Origin: Hypoxylon rubiginosum
Lineage: Eukaryota; Ascomycota; Sordariomycetes; Xylariales; Hypoxylaceae
NCBI GenBank assembly: GCA_902806565.1
Contig: CADCXA010000027.1
Coordinates: 2,294,001 to 2,358,000 of the forward strand
DNA: 64,000 nt
Reading direction: 5' to 3'
Positions 31,349-43,170 of this stretch are shown here, piece after piece. Made by a program: the position numbers and the translations under genes. Every line of letters begins with the position of its first letter. Position 1 is the stretch's first letter. Below the pieces are notes generated by a model, which ran no database searches, was not told the origin of the DNA, and saw nothing but the letters and a program-made list of their open reading frames with translations.

Positions 31349-33058
31349 CTAGATTATGAAGAGATCAACGTGGGAAGAAAGCCAGTCATAGCTATCACTC
31401 CTAAAGTCATCCGCGAGAAGGTTACTCCTGTCATTCCAAAATTGCATCAGCTGCCGGTTTTCTTGCCACTGCGGCCACTCCGCATAATCCGTGCTCGTGC
31501 CATTGTTAGGATCCAAAGTGTACAGGAACGAGAGATAGTAGCTCTGGATGGCATTGCTGGCATAGTTGGGCAAAATGCCGTAGAAGACCTGAAGTATGTC
31601 GGAGGCGTGGAAGGTCCCCAATATCGGAGTACCGTAGTCGTATGACGCTAGGTAGGACCACGAAGGGACACTTGGATTCGCGCCAACGGCCGCCCCGAGG
31701 AAGATCCTTCGGGTAAGGGTGAATACCATGTCGCCAAGGATGGCGGCTAGTCTTTTGAACTCTGGGTACGGACTATTTAGTATGCCGGTATTAAAGGGGC
31801 TGCCAGCCGTTATCGACGAGTCATATGTGTCGACAAGTCCTTCGACATATTGCCTATCAATGGCAGGGAAGAAATTGGTCCAGATGTAGTCGATAAGCTC
31901 GTCCGTGTCGGTGATATTTGGCTGGAACAAGGCAAAGAGTGTCCCTTCGTCTTCCTGATCTCCGATAATCATTGGTACCGCAGCATATCTACCATCAGCT
32001 GCAAGGACATCAGGACTATCAGGTAGTACCACTCCGTCTGGTCGCGGAATATATGACAGTGAGACAGATGAATAACTTAAGACGCCAGGAACACTATTAG
32101 CAGCGTGGAGGAACGTATCGTAATCAGCGCTGCGAAGACAGTCCAGAGTATTGGTAGCACTGGCGCATCCCGCTTCTCTAACGACAGTATCGTAAATATC
32201 TTGGGAGTGATTGCAGTCCACAGAGTCAGCTGGGACTACACTCCCGCTATTCATGATAGCTCCGCGGAAAAGCTTCTTGCCATTATACGTGTTGTCGCCG
32301 CCGTAGAGGGCCATTTGGTCAAACACGGAAATAGCGCCAGCCGATTCTCCCCAGATAGTCACCTTTTCTGGGTCGCCTCCAAACGCTGCGATGTTGTCTT
32401 GCACCCATTCAAGACCCATTCGCTGGTCCAAGAGACCGAGGTTTGATGCGCCATCCGCAAGAATCTCTTTGCCAGCCAAGAATCCAAACCCACCTACTCG
32501 GTAGTTCACAGCAACAAAGATGAACGGTTTGCCTTGATCTACTCCATTGGAGACCAAAGACGAAGCATCGTACATCTGAGGACTGCCAAGTTCAAAAGCG
32601 CCACCGAATATCCAAAAGAGAACGGGAAGTTTTGCATTAGACGTGGTACCCGCAGGTCGTTGGACTCTCATGGTAAGGCAGTCTTCCTTTTGGTCGGTGA
32701 CGGTCTGGAAGAGGGGCGTATTGATCAAATTGCCCAGGACAGCGGTGAGGAGATCACCCTCGGTCGAGAAGAACATCTGCGGGCAAGAGGGGCCGAATCC
32801 GGTGGCATCGAAGGTACCGAGAGAGGAGTTGAGCCTCTGCGGTGGTTTGAGACGCAGATTTCCCTCGGGAGCCTCAGCGAAGGGAATACCCCCGAAATTC
32901 TCAACGCCATTAAATACGGAACCAACAATGGTACCTTGCGGCGCGACCACCGAAGTAATGATGGCCCGTTCTCCAAGTGTCTGTGTTGGCGCTGGGAGAG
33001 CAGAGACAAAGCCGGCGAACACGGTGGCCGCGACTAACGAAGCAAAGGCATGATACAT
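31349..33058 (-). CDS. Secreted type-B carboxylesterase/lipase
   Basis: Intronless gene of 569 residues with ATG at 33058. The signal peptide is MYHAFASLVAATVFAGFVSA. Motifs of the Candida rugosa lipase / carboxylesterase family are present: FGGIPFAEAPEG (55-66), EDCLTMRVQRP (125-134), IFGGAFELG oxyanion-hole region (150-158), the nucleophile GESAG with Ser about 239, an acidic residue in GDQEDEGTLF (Glu about 371) and His about 484 in GTFHASDI, so the Ser-Glu-His triad looks complete. Expected to hydrolyse acyl esters in the medium. TATA-like AT repeats lie 43-60 nt upstream (33101-33118). It is followed by the secreted GH3 gene on the same strand, suggesting shared extracellular degradation, but a common transcript is unlikely in a fungus. 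Confidence 0.92.
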   Translation of the reverse strand: MYHAFASLVAATVFAGFVSALPAPTQTLGERAIITSVVAPQGTIVGSVFNGVENFGGIPFAEAPEGNLRLKPPQRLNSSLGTFDATGFGPSCPQMFFSTEGDLLTAVLGNLINTPLFQTVTDQKEDCLTMRVQRPAGTTSNAKLPVLFWIFGGAFELGSPQMYDASSLVSNGVDQGKPFIFVAVNYRVGGFGFLAGKEILADGASNLGLLDQRMGLEWVQDNIAAFGGDPEKVTIWGESAGAISVFDQMALYGGDNTYNGKKLFRGAIMNSGSVVPADSVDCNHSQDIYDTVVREAGCASATNTLDCLRSADYDTFLHAANSVPGVLSYSSVSLSYIPRPDGVVLPDSPDVLAADGRYAAVPMIIGDQEDEGTLFALFQPNITDTDELIDYIWTNFFPAIDRQYVEGLVDTYDSSITAGSPFNTGILNSPYPEFKRLAAILGDMVFTLTRRIFLGAAVGANPSVPSWSYLASYDYGTPILGTFHASDILQVFYGILPNYASNAIQSYYLSFLYTLDPNNGTSTDYAEWPQWQENRQLMQFWNDRSNLLADDFRSDSYDWLSSHVDLFII

Positions 33059-34837
33059 GACGTCCTTGGATCGTATATCGACGAGCCAGAAGGCGAGTAA
33101 ATATATAGGTATATATATGAGCCTCTGCTTTTGAAGACAGGAGTAGCCTTCGTTGACCAGGACAGCAACCCCAGGGAGAAGGGGAAGTATGAGGCGGATC
33201 TTACCGTTCGTCCCTAAGGGGAAATATTGAGTTTATATAGTTTCAGCGACTCGGATGATCTGCATGATGTGTCGTATATCAACGAGCTGAACTAAGACAG
33301 CAATAGGATTCATTTCCACAGTAAACATAGGAACCTAGCCCTTGTTCGTCACCTCCGGTCCAGCTGACCGTCCATGGCCGAAGAAACACCACAGCACATC
33401 GGTTCCGATGGCTAGCTGACAAGCGCACGGCTTCCGTAATATCGAAGCTTCTGCAGAGATACTCCAAAACCCGGGTTTTGGGAACCTAATCTGGAATGAA
33501 TCTCTTTAGTTCTCTATCCCCACGGGGAAGTTTACCCGCCTTGGGCCCCTTGGCCGGGTGACAGAAGCTTGGCTATGCATAAAACAGGACTGGAATGCTG
33601 TGTCTAAAGCTGCAAGAGAAGACCGTTCCGATGGCATGTGAAGTCTACTCCATGTATCTCTAGTCCCGGCCCTGGCAGTAGCCGAGGTAGGGTAGCTATA
33701 CAATATATCGGCGCGATTGCTTCCAGATCAGCCATCGTGATTCGTAGTGAATTCTTGGGCAGGCTACCAGTTAGCATGATGGGGGAACCAATAGTAGATG
33801 ATGCTACCAAAGGCAAGCGTATGCGAATGGATTGTCATGCCGGGGTTGACGCTCGCTGGTTGGCTGAACTCCTCGGCGGATAGATTTAGCAGGTAGCTAG
33901 AGCTAGGTAAATGCATGTAAGTTCAGAAAATGATATGTATGGTCGGGTATGTCGGGAAGGATGTTCGAAAAAAGCTGATCAACCACGATTTTTTTTACTT
34001 GACTTGCCTAACCTGCCTGACCCAATGGAGGGCATCGCATTTACCCCAAGCAAAAGCTGGAACTCCGCAGTTAGCTGTGGGGGTGGAGCTGTGGAGCTAC
34101 TGTGACAACCCGCTGACAGGCCTTGAACTGCACAATTAGGTCATTCTAGCGGGACACGGGAGTTGGACTCCAGCTGTTCCTGCGGGGTAACATGGGTGGG
34201 GGATGCCCGGGATGCTTCGTGGCCTGGCAGCTGGCCATGGGAACGTCGACGTATCAAAGTACTACGTTACCACTGCTTATATCATATATCGTATATCGTA
34301 TACCGTATAGCTGTAGTAGTGGACCTAAACTTACAAACCCGTGCATAGTAATTGATAGAGTTAGATGTCCTTGCTATAGTCATCAAGTTCTTTCGGTCAC
34401 GATCATGCCTCGTACCCTGTAGCTACTTAGGGGGTGATACTTTTGAGACGAGTAGATTATGTGAGGCTCATGTGGTTCGGGTGTATACCCAGGTAACCTT
34501 TCACAGGTTGTTCTGCATGGCCGTTTTTGTGTCGCCTTTAGACTGCGGTGCGCTTCTCCTTATTTTCGTTTGTGTAGCTCACAAGAGGGTTTCGGAACTG
34601 TTGTGCTACTGATTATTAGCATACCAAGGAATTGACTGTTCGCAACGTAAGTTACCTGACTACTTACCTCCTTGCTATAATGTCAGTAGGTATTATACTA
34701 TTTTCAAGGTTTCACTTGGTTGCCGAGGTCATAGAAAATACTTGCGAGTCAAATTTCTAAAAAAGTCGACTATAAACACACATAACACCGATTGACCTAG
34801 TCAGATGAGAGGCAACCGCCGTTTTGATCCCTGGATT
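33059..34837. other. Long intergenic region
   Basis: About 1.8 kb. It contains the TATA-like tract of the lipase gene (33101-33118) and a small tandem of ATATCGT-like 7-mers at 34279-34311. Frames are short and have no recognised domain. No gene supported. Confidence 0.5.
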
Positions 34838-36304
34838 TTACCACACAACAAATGATTCCCCGTTTCCGAAATCGAATCCAGGTTGCTGGCTTGCAGCTAC
34901 ATAGCTGTTGTCAGTGAATTGGACAGAAAAATCTAAGTCACCATCTGAGTTCATGGTACGCCAGCCAAATCCGTAACGATTGAACTTCTCGTTAATCCTA
35001 GCGGTAAATTTGCGATCGTATATGTCGAATTCGACAAATGTCTCATTAGTATCCTGCTGGAATGGCTGTTCGCAGAACCCAATGATATCGCGGCGATACG
35101 GCAACACCTTTCTGATCCAAACCAAGCCCGTCCTTCTGGAGGCTATCGGGGCGGTCTCGATTTCAAATGTCTTAACGTGTCGGGCATCGTTGAACTCATA
35201 CACTACGCGCTTAAGAACAGTCTTGGAGTCGACAGCGCCGTCGTAAGCAGAAGCGAGAAACAATGTTCTGTTGCAGGTAGGATGGAAAACGGCAGTGAGG
35301 TTAGACTGCCAATTTGTTAAAGTATTCCTACCGAAACCATGGTAATTCGCCAGTGGAGCAGTTGCGAGACTTTTGAGATTTCCGCCAAACTCCCATAACG
35401 TGGCTTGTCCGCTGTAAAGTATTATAGCAACTCTGGGCCCTTCGGTTGTGGCGCGCTTGACAGACGCTGGTAATCTCTTTTCCAGATAAACGTTGCGGAC
35501 ATGGTCCCAAGCGACTCTGATGAGACAGGTTAGATCATGGTCGAACCCACACTCCAATAGAGTAGTCACCTACACGAGACGATCAATAGAACCAACTACC
35601 AGCTGGTCCCCCATTGCCACGAGCCTAAGCTCAGGGGAAACAAGTGAGCCGGCCGGTACGCTGAAAATCTTCCGCGTTCTTGACAAAAAACTGTCCACTA
35701 CAATGATATGACGCTTGGGCCGCCACGCAATCTTGCCGTTGGAATACAAGGCTCCCGAGGCCGACACGCCATCTGGCTCGGGGTCGTCATTATCGAGATT
35801 ATATTGCGCATATGTAGCGGGAATGTCTTCATGGTTATTATGGTATTCCGGGTCGAGCTTGAAGTATGATTCATGTTCCCACTCGAAGCGTTTCGAAAAG
35901 TGAAACCCATCTTGTCCATCTCGTGCTCTTTTGACTCTACGGAGTGCTTCGAGGCTCTCCTTTTGAGTTGCCTGGATCTCTCTAGATCGGTGCGCGAACG
36001 AAGGGTAGAATATGTTCATAAGGGCACTTAGAACGGGACTAGAGAGGAAGACCTCCCGCCACCGTCTAGACACGGCCGAGCAAGCAGCGAGATCGGACAG
36101 ATCTAGGAACTCGGCGACTTGTATGACGAGCTCAATTGGAAGCTCACCGACGATATCTACTCTATGCTCGAAAAGAAGGATTCGGAGATAGCGGAGTTCC
36201 TCAAGAGAGAAAGAGTTATCCGAGATAAACCGACGAAGTTTTGCAAAACGCGGCTGGAGGTCATCTTCTCCTGCCCGCGTGGGGGAAGCGTCTTCGATAT
36301 CCAT
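34838..36304 (-). CDS. F-box protein
   Basis: Two exons, 36304-35574 and 35516-34838, with a 57-bp intron (GTAGGT..CATCAG) give 469 residues. The splice turns an in-frame stop into DRLVVAWDHVRNVYLEKR, a junction typical of fungal F-box proteins with a C-terminal WD-like or beta-propeller-like region. The F-box is at about 54-95: ELPIELVIQVAEFLDLSDLAACSAVSRRWR. The middle contains RHIIVVDSFLSRTRKIFSVP and VAMGDQLVVGSIDRL, which look like blades. The C-terminus (FNRYGFGWRTMNSDGDLDFSVQF) is well formed. Such proteins act as substrate receptors of SCF ubiquitin ligases. Alternative: two adjacent frames without splicing, but the fit of the junction argues against it. Confidence 0.85.
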
Positions 36305-36649
36305 GAATAGTAAAATGTGGCTGGAAGTTTACATTGGGTCCGTGAAGGATTAGGTACATGTAGCTGTCGATTAACGAATATTACCTACTTGCACTGATTA
36401 ACACATATTTAATAATCGATAGTATTGAGATACTGAATTAATTTATCTCCTCGCAATCTCCCCGACCAGCCCGACCAAAATTAACACCGATATCCTGTCT
36501 GACCTGTTATGGTTGTGGCATATTCGTACTCTTTTCCGAAAACGACGATTATGTCCGAGTCGAACTTCATTGAAAGCTCTTACACGGTTCTCGCGAGCAT
36601 TGGGTTATTCATGTGCTTGCATCCCTTTCCGTCACCGAGCTATTCACCC

Positions 36650-37267
36650 TCATACGATCTTGCGTACCTTTCCTCTTTTGACAGCATCTTGGTACGGCGA
36701 GCACCTTTCCCCCTGCATAATCGGCTGCGTTTACCGCGAATAATAGATGCTGGTTGGCATATGCCTCACCATGGGCAAATAGTCCACTATCAGTCTCTAG
36801 CTCAATGATATTGATCTGTAACACATCGGGATCGGGATCGTCGGAGGGGACCAGGTGGTCGAATGTGACGCCGTAATAGTCGATGTGCCTAGATGTAAAT
36901 CGTCGGGAGTAAGAGGGCAATCCCTTCAGTGCAACGTTGAGCATGCAGTCGGCAGCACTCACGTGTAAGGTATCACATCCGTCACCCAGCCTAAGTATTC
37001 ATCCCGTACAATCATATCATTAGCGAGGTCTGAACGAACATCTCGTCCATATATTTTCTGGTACGCCAATCTTGCGATTTCTGGGCCGGCCGGCTGCGGG
37101 AACACCAGGGATAAGGGATCACAATGCCATGATATATCGGGAAGGAGTCTTTGTATGGCAACCACCGGTCCCTCGATCTGTATTCTCAGAGGCTTTTCTA
37201 GCGGCGGGGGATGGAGAGGATGAGTGGGGGTGTTGATGCAAGGCGGAATACGAAGTTCTAAAGCCAT
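36650..37267 (-). CDS. Uncertain multi-exon gene of unknown function
   Basis: The best-supported part is an exon from ATG at 37267 (MALELRIPPCINTPTHPLH) to 36963, ending DEYLGWVTDVIPYT with a GTGAGT donor. A 74-bp intron leads to 36888, giving THIDYYGVTFDHLVPSDDPD and IIELETDSGLFAHG. Two endings fit. One reads on to a stop at 36609. The other splices at GTGAGG (exon end 36770) to 36687, giving DAVKRGKVRKIV and a stop at 36650. The segment RLLPDISWHCDPLSLVFPQPAGPEIARLAYQKIYG appears to be a folded domain that I cannot name. A frame upstream (37358, MEVEQLQIIFSRRDDPS) may be an additional first exon, but I see no donor. Coordinates are the second option. Confidence 0.5.
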
Positions 37268-37857
37268 AGGGATCAAGGGAATCGATTATTGATTCTTTGA
37301 GGAACGAACTTGGATCGTCGCGACGCGAAAAGATGATCTGGAGTTGTTCTACTTCCAAAAGCGGTGCCCGAGTGGCTGCTCCGCCACCAACGGTACCAAA
37401 AAGAGTTCATCTGGCAGAATGCGGCTCAGCCCCCTTGCTTCGTATTTGCGTCTAAGCTGGTCTCTGTCCTATTGGGTCTCCCGTAAGGCCTCCCGTTTCA
37501 CTTAACCCCTCTCCAGAGAGTGAAGCTATTCCCACTCTCCCTATACGAGGGAAAGACGCGTCACCGGCACATTGTAGATTCGACTCTGATTACCTAACAA
37601 AAGCATGTCCAGACCACCTCGAATGCTTCCACAATAGACTTGAGGTTGAATAGCAGCAAGGGATACCACGCTATTGATTTCGGTCGTGGCTTCTTCTATC
37701 TTGGAGGTGTTGACAACTCCTTCGGTTGGTCCTAGGTTACACTCTCTAACCAGCTATCCCGTTCCGCTCATGTGTGGCTACTTTCCCACATCAACAGCCA
37801 TCTTGACAAGCCCGCAGGAGTAGTTCCAGCGAATGAATATCGAAAGATTTATCTTAG

Positions 37858-38433
37858 CTAACCGACGACCTGCTTTAAGATCTGGTCTCGGAGCATCTCC
37901 GGACTACCCGTGGAGTCCACAACGATAGCATTATCCTGTGGACGGCACGGGTTCTCGATCCACTTCTTGAAGAGAGCGCGAGAGTCTTCGCCTGCGCGAG
38001 CGCTTTGTGCAGCAGCGGGAGGACAGTCGACGCCGGTCCGCTGGCTCGTCATCGGATCCCGGGTGCGCAGCCGCTGGTCCAACAGATCGACGTCTTGCAC
38101 CTTGCACTCGACATACCAGTACGCGAAACCGTGTTGCTGGGCGAGCGCGGATCCTTGGTCGAGGACTTGCTGGAAGTTGCATGTGCTGTCGATGATGACG
38201 CTGCGGCCTTGCTTCATGACGTCTCGGGCTAATGCCCACTGAAGCTGGTAGGCTATTTTTGCTGCCTGGTCAAATGGAACGTTGGATTCGAGAAGCGTGG
38301 ATCTGAAAATATCGTGATCGATGACCACTCCGCTGATGGAGTTGCCGAGCAGTCTTGCTATCGTACTCTTCCCAGAGCCTGGTGCACCAGACATCTGGAT
38401 GAAGAGCTTCTGTGGCGTCTGCTGCGTGGACAT
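37858..38433 (-). CDS. P-loop nucleotide kinase-like (AAA_33) protein
   Basis: Intronless gene of 191 residues from ATG at 38433. Walker A GAPGSGKST at about 16-24 is followed by IARLLGNSISGVVIDHDIFRSTLLE, where DHD fits a substrate-binding or second acidic motif. VIIDSTCNFQQVLDQGSALAQQHG and ECKVQDVDLLDQRLRTRDP complete the fold, with a lid Arg in the last piece. The fold is shared by small kinases and zeta-toxin/chloramphenicol-phosphotransferase-like proteins; many ascomycetes have a stand-alone 'AAA domain' protein like this. Substrate unknown; cytosolic (no signal). A Cys/Ala-rich insertion (VDCPPAAAQSARAGEDSR) lies near 135-150. Confidence 0.85.
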   Translation of the reverse strand: MSTQQTPQKLFIQMSGAPGSGKSTIARLLGNSISGVVIDHDIFRSTLLESNVPFDQAAKIAYQLQWALARDVMKQGRSVIIDSTCNFQQVLDQGSALAQQHGFAYWYVECKVQDVDLLDQRLRTRDPMTSQRTGVDCPPAAAQSARAGEDSRALFKKWIENPCRPQDNAIVVDSTGSPEMLRDQILKQVVG

Positions 38434-40363
38434 CTTGCTGTGTTTCGATAGGTGTGCTTGGGTGCTCGAGGGGATGATGGGGCTGAGGGAAAGAGAAGGA
38501 AATGCGACCGAAAGAAAAGCAGGACCGATATATAAATATAAGAGCTTAGTGCACGTGATTCTACGCTTTGGGGAGCAAGAGGCTTAACTTGTATCCAATA
38601 GATGGTTATCTGTTACTCGCACCGACGCTTTGAGCGCCGTCGGCGATCTGCTTGATCCCATGCTCGTCCGCCAGCTCGTGGAAGAATCCGAAATCGCATT
38701 GAGTACCGGGCCAGCCAACGGCCTCTTTCGAGATGACACGTTTGGGTCTCGGGCGACAGGAGCCATGAGTCCGGATTAACATCCATGAAGACTGGCTTGA
38801 AGTTCTCGTCGATCACTACTTTGATAGTTGTCCAACAGTGGTCTGAGGCGGTTACAGTTGTTGGGCTTGTCGACAGCATGAAAAACCTTCATGATAGCTC
38901 GGAGCGCGTTCACGCTGCTGGTGACTCGGACGGCTGATGTCTCGGCAGGATCAAGTTGAGGAAGCCTCCTATGCGGCGTTACAGAATGGTGCCAACTCTG
39001 AAGGGCCACCTAGAGCGTTGAGCAGATGGAGGGCGCTTGTGATCGGGGTCACAATGTGCTTTGTCCATGAAAGTTTGCTGGCACTCTTGTTGAAGATGCT
39101 ACTGCTTTCCTGTCAAGAAAAAACGAGCTGCCACGCCCAAACAACTCCTTAACTAACCAGTATTGGAGTTGAATTATGAGCAAGAAGAATAGTCAAAACT
39201 CAGGAGTAAGTTGTCTTGAGACTACAGTGTCGCTGATAAAGATTTTAAGGCGCGTGTCATCTGGGTATACTAATGGGCAGGTACTATAAATATAAACATA
39301 CCTACAGGGCGATAACCATGCCTTGCTCTAGAGCGAGTTTCTATGGACTGATCTGCCTTGACACGCGGATGGCGAGACCACGGTTACATTCTCTCACATA
39401 TCTCGTCCCTCACCTCACCTCAGCTGGGGGATATATGGCTGAGAGTTGCTAGTGGGACTGAACTGGGTTGTCCTTAATCACCATCCATTCATAAAACATC
39501 GTTAGGAAGTTCCTGTCATCATGGTGTCCAACCAGCCCAGCTTCGTTAGTTACTTGCCCCGTGAGATCTGGTTTATTTGTAGATTTATAGAAGCACCTCA
39601 TTCACAGATGAATATGCTTATCTACTCACGTGACGAGTATTCGACTAAGCTACTAAGGTGAACTTGAGCAAAAGCGGCGAACGCGAACGCGCTATCCAGA
39701 TCTGTGGCATGTGTGTTGTGGCTTAGCCCCCTCATGTGGCATCCATTAGCAACAGGTGGATAAGGGGATAAGGGTACTTACAGATTAGCAGCTAAGCAGC
39801 TGTAAATGACCCGAATCACCCCTCAAAATCAGCTGAATTAGGTGCTGAACGGGGAAGAGTTTATGGTACTTATGGTATAGAAACAGATGGAACGGCCTAA
39901 GGAATAAGTACCTACATATACGTGTAATGTAAATATTCTAGGTATCTCGCACGTAATTATATTACATTTCAAACCGGTCGACTACGTAAATGTATGTGGC
40001 TTTGCAGGGTCTTGTAGCTAAACGGTTCGTCCCTCTTTCATTCCATCTGCGACCTTGGGGACCTTGAATCTTGGACCTTGGACCTTGGACCTTAGACCTT
40101 GGACTGGACCCTCGATAGCCCTCCCTTTCACGTTTTCCCATGACCGCCAAAACAAGCCCATGCCGCCTTCAATCTAATCCTTTTTAAATACTGAACTTAC
40201 ACCCTCCTTTCTCTTAGGAATCGCTCCGTTGTTTGTAATCCCCCCCTTCTCCTTCTCCCGTAATTTTTTCTCCTTCAATTTGTCGATTGTTTTCCCACCC
40301 ATCATCTTCTTCCGCCATAGCTATACGGATTAGAGAGCAACGAGATAAGACCCCTCAGTCGCC
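38434..40363. other. Intergenic region with minisatellite
   Basis: About 1.9 kb. Minus-strand frames at 38584-39009 are all open in several frames (GC-rich) and show no consistent domain, so no gene is called. The WW gene leader follows a GGACCTT-like minisatellite at 40051-40110. Confidence 0.45.
40051..40110. repeat. GGACCTT-type minisatellite
   Basis: About eight imperfect 7-bp units of the kind TTGGACC or GACCTTG, with variants such as GACCTTA. It lies about 250 bp upstream of the WW-domain gene start and could be within its promoter. Confidence 0.7.
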
Positions 40364-41838
40364 ATGGCTGGCCCCGCCTCTCCTAACGAAGGCCCTACTT
40401 ACGAACCGCCTCAACTCCCACCTGGATGGATAGCGCAGTGGGATGGCGCGAGTAAAAAATATTACTATGTTCAACTCTCGACTGGTGTGTCCCAGTGGGA
40501 GACGCCAACCCAGGCCGCGCCAGGAAACACACCAGCCCAGACGAATGAGCATCCCTATGGAATTCCTGGCCAACAGGAAGTTATCACCCATCCCGACGGT
40601 ACACAAACCGTCAAGCATCCCGACGGCCGCATGGAACCGATCCTGCCGCCCGAGGGTAGCAGAGGAATCGATAGTGTGTCTAGCGAAAGAGGATTTGGTG
40701 TAAGTTAACAAGTCCTTCGATGAGCCTTGCATCCCGGAGCAAAAATACTAATGCGATATCCAAATCGCAGAGTTTTGCGACGAATGCCTTACTGAATCAA
40801 TTCTCCGGTGGCCACGGGAAGCCTCAAGGAAATAACAGTCACGGCTCCGGGGGTATTGGAGGCATCGCTGGTCAATTGATCGGTGGCCTCGGGGGGAGCC
40901 ATGGCAGTAGCCACGGGAGTTCATCTGGAGGACACGGTGGAGGCACTCCTGGCCTTGTTGGCCAGCTTGCTTCGAATCTGTTCTCTTCCGGTAACAAACC
41001 CCAGCAAGCACAACCACAGAACTACCATGGTGGACAATCCCACCAACCGCAACACTCTAGCGGTCTAGCTGGCTCCGTGATGGGAGGAGTGGCCAGCGTG
41101 TTTGGAGGAACTCATGGAAACCAAGGTGTATGTTGGCCTCCGACGACAGTGACGAGGAAATCGGCTAACATTTTTTAAAGGGACAAAGCTACGGTTACTC
41201 GAATGCAGGCCAGGCAAGCGCATATAGTGGTCAAGCTCCTCCGACATCCTATCAACCACCAACCGCATCGACGCCATCCTATAGCTCTCCGCCGCCTCAC
41301 CAACAAAGTTCGCCCTCATACAATACTCCTGCTAGCCAGCACGGGGCGCAACAGTACCCACCTCCACCCGGCCAGCATGGTGCGACTTCATATCCCCCGC
41401 CTCCTAGCCAGGCAGGTAGCCACCAAAATGCTTCGTATCATAGCCCTCCTCCCGGCCAGCAACACCAAACCCCAGCCTATGGTGCCGCCCCTGCAGGCCA
41501 GCATTCAAACTATGGTCATAGCCCAGCTCCTCAAGGACATGGCTACTGTATGTCATCTCTTTTTGAATATCGCAAGACTTTTCTAATAGTTTCTAGCGCA
41601 ACAACCACAATACACGTCGCCACCCCCAAACCAGCCTCAGTATAGCAACCACCAACAGTACCCGCCGCCTCCCTCCACGTATAACAACCAACCATACAAT
41701 GGTATGCCACCACCTTCATCAGGCCCCCATGGATATGGCGGCCAGCCTTCTTATGCCAATGGCGGCCCACCGGTTCCTTTGGGGACGCACCCTCAACACG
41801 GCCACGGGCAGCCGGGAGGATATCCTGGGAATTGGTAG
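40364..41838 (+). CDS. WW-domain protein with Gly-rich and Pro/Gln-rich regions
   Basis: Four exons: 40364-40699, 40771-41127, 41181-41547 and 41597-41838. They give 433 residues. A single WW domain spans about 14-48 (EPPQLPPGWIAQWDGASKKYYYVQLSTGVSQWETP), with Trp residues at both ends as in the family. The next segment, with HPDGTQTVKHPDGRMEPILPP, is conserved in relatives. Exon 2 encodes Gly/Ser/His-rich sequence including GGIGGIAGQLIGGLGGSHGSSHG and LAGSVMGGVASVFGGTHG. Exons 3-4 are Pro/Gln/Tyr-rich, with PPPP and YNNQPYNG patterns that look prion-like or scaffold-like. WW domains bind Pro-rich ligands. The intron donors GTAAGT, GTATGT and GTATGT all fit. Cytoplasmic; role not known. Confidence 0.9.
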
Positions 41839-42168
41839 GCCGGACGAACTAGCGAGTCGTCGTCGGCATGAGCGAAGTTTTAGGCATATAATAGACGATG
41901 GAGTCATTTTCCCTCACTTTGCAGCAATCGATTAAATCTACTTTTGTTAAGGGGAAATGACTTGAAGCATCAGCTCGCGGGGGTCATAAACCATGCATCA
42001 AGGAGCATCAACAGGACGAAAACGGTGCTACAATCGTACGCGCGTCCTAGGGCTGTGTGGGATAGCTTGATGAGTGCAGATCACGAGTTATGATAGCCGG
42101 ACTGGGTGGTGCTTTCGTTTTGGATCTAGAAGGTAAATAGGAGGCAGTGGTCAATGCCCCTTACCACT

Positions 42169-42953
42169 TCACTGAGTCTTCTTCTCGCGGGTCGTTTCTG
42201 CTGCTGCGTTACGAATCCAGATTGAGATATGTCGCGAGATGAACCAAGATGCGATGGCTACCACGACAATGTATCCCACCGTCGGTACTAGTGAACGGGG
42301 CAGGATATTGAAGACGAAAGGGTCGAGAATAATGTCCACGTAGACCGGTGGAACGTCTCTCATCAATGTCTTGTTCATTGTGTAGTAATCCGCTGCTGTT
42401 AGGATTTGCAGAAAGAGTACCGATGCCTCTCTCTCCGAGCTTGAAGCTTGAGGATCTATGGCAGATTCGCCCTGGGATTCATGATCGCCTTCGAGGGACT
42501 GACGGGACCATGAGTACCCGGAGAGCTCGGATATCAGGTCCGGAGTCTCGAACACAGTTTGCAGTTCATAAGTAGCAAGTTTAAACGCGGTAGGTTGCTA
42601 GGAACTCGTAAGCACATCTTATATAAATAAAAAAAAGGTACTCGGAAGTACAATCCTTCCTTACTCACAGTTGCTGCCCAGCATACTCTCACTTCATAAC
42701 GTTGACCCTCCGTGAGCTGGTCGAGGATGAGCCAAGTAGCCTTACCGTGAGGCAATGAGGCATTTGGGAATTGGGCTTCTAAGTGCGTCCGTATTGTCGA
42801 GTCACTAGGTGTGAGGATATCGACATGTAAGTCGTCGAGGGTTGGGTGAGTAGAGGGGATGTTGACAGTAGCTGGGCCGAGGAAAATGGCCTTCTCGGTG
42901 TTTGCATATGCGGTAGCGATTAAGAGAGAAATAGGAGTCAGATGGATTAACAT
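42169..42953 (-). CDS. Type I membrane protein of unknown function (signal peptide + one TM)
   Basis: Two exons, 42953-42669 and 42597-42169, give 237 residues. The intron (GTGAGT..CCTAG, 71 bp) joins VRVCWAAT to QPTAFKLATYELQTVFETPDL. The N-terminal signal is MLIHLTPISLLIATAYA. A luminal domain follows (VNIPSTHPTLDDLHVDILTPS..ATWLILDQLTEGQRYEVRVCWAAT, fibronectin-like in appearance). A single membrane span near the C-terminus (YIVVVAIASWFISRHISIWI) and a short polar tail complete it. I recall similar uncharacterised ascomycete proteins but no established function. It may act in the ER or secretory pathway. Transcribed away from the MITE-like element. Confidence 0.8.
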
Positions 42954-43170
42954 GGTGAATATTATAATTTCTATAAAATGTCGATAAAATGATGGTGACT
43001 TAATTGTTAAGCCAATTGTTACAAGTATCTGCTAGAATATCCATACGCTGCAACGCGTTCCAATGATTAACAAAGGTTGGGTGAGTTTTGTGTACGGTTT
43101 AATAGCATTGGGCAATGCCGCAATTCGAGTGATGCAGTTTGCGAAACTTGAATTTCTCATTTCTCACTGG
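42954..43170. other. Intergenic, leads into a transposable element
   Basis: AT-rich leader and promoter of the minus-strand membrane-protein gene. ACTGG at 43166-43170 is the left copy of a target-site duplication. Confidence 0.5.

Noticed and set aside
37355..37440. Second tRNA-like stretch (GCGGTGCCCGAGTGGCTG)
   Set aside because: A-box-like only; no B box GGTTCRANNCC and no pairing ends.
38584..39009. Possible gene on the minus strand (PVFMDVNPDSWLLSPETQTC)
   Set aside because: Three frames are open at once and coding character jumps between them without splice sites; no family recognised.
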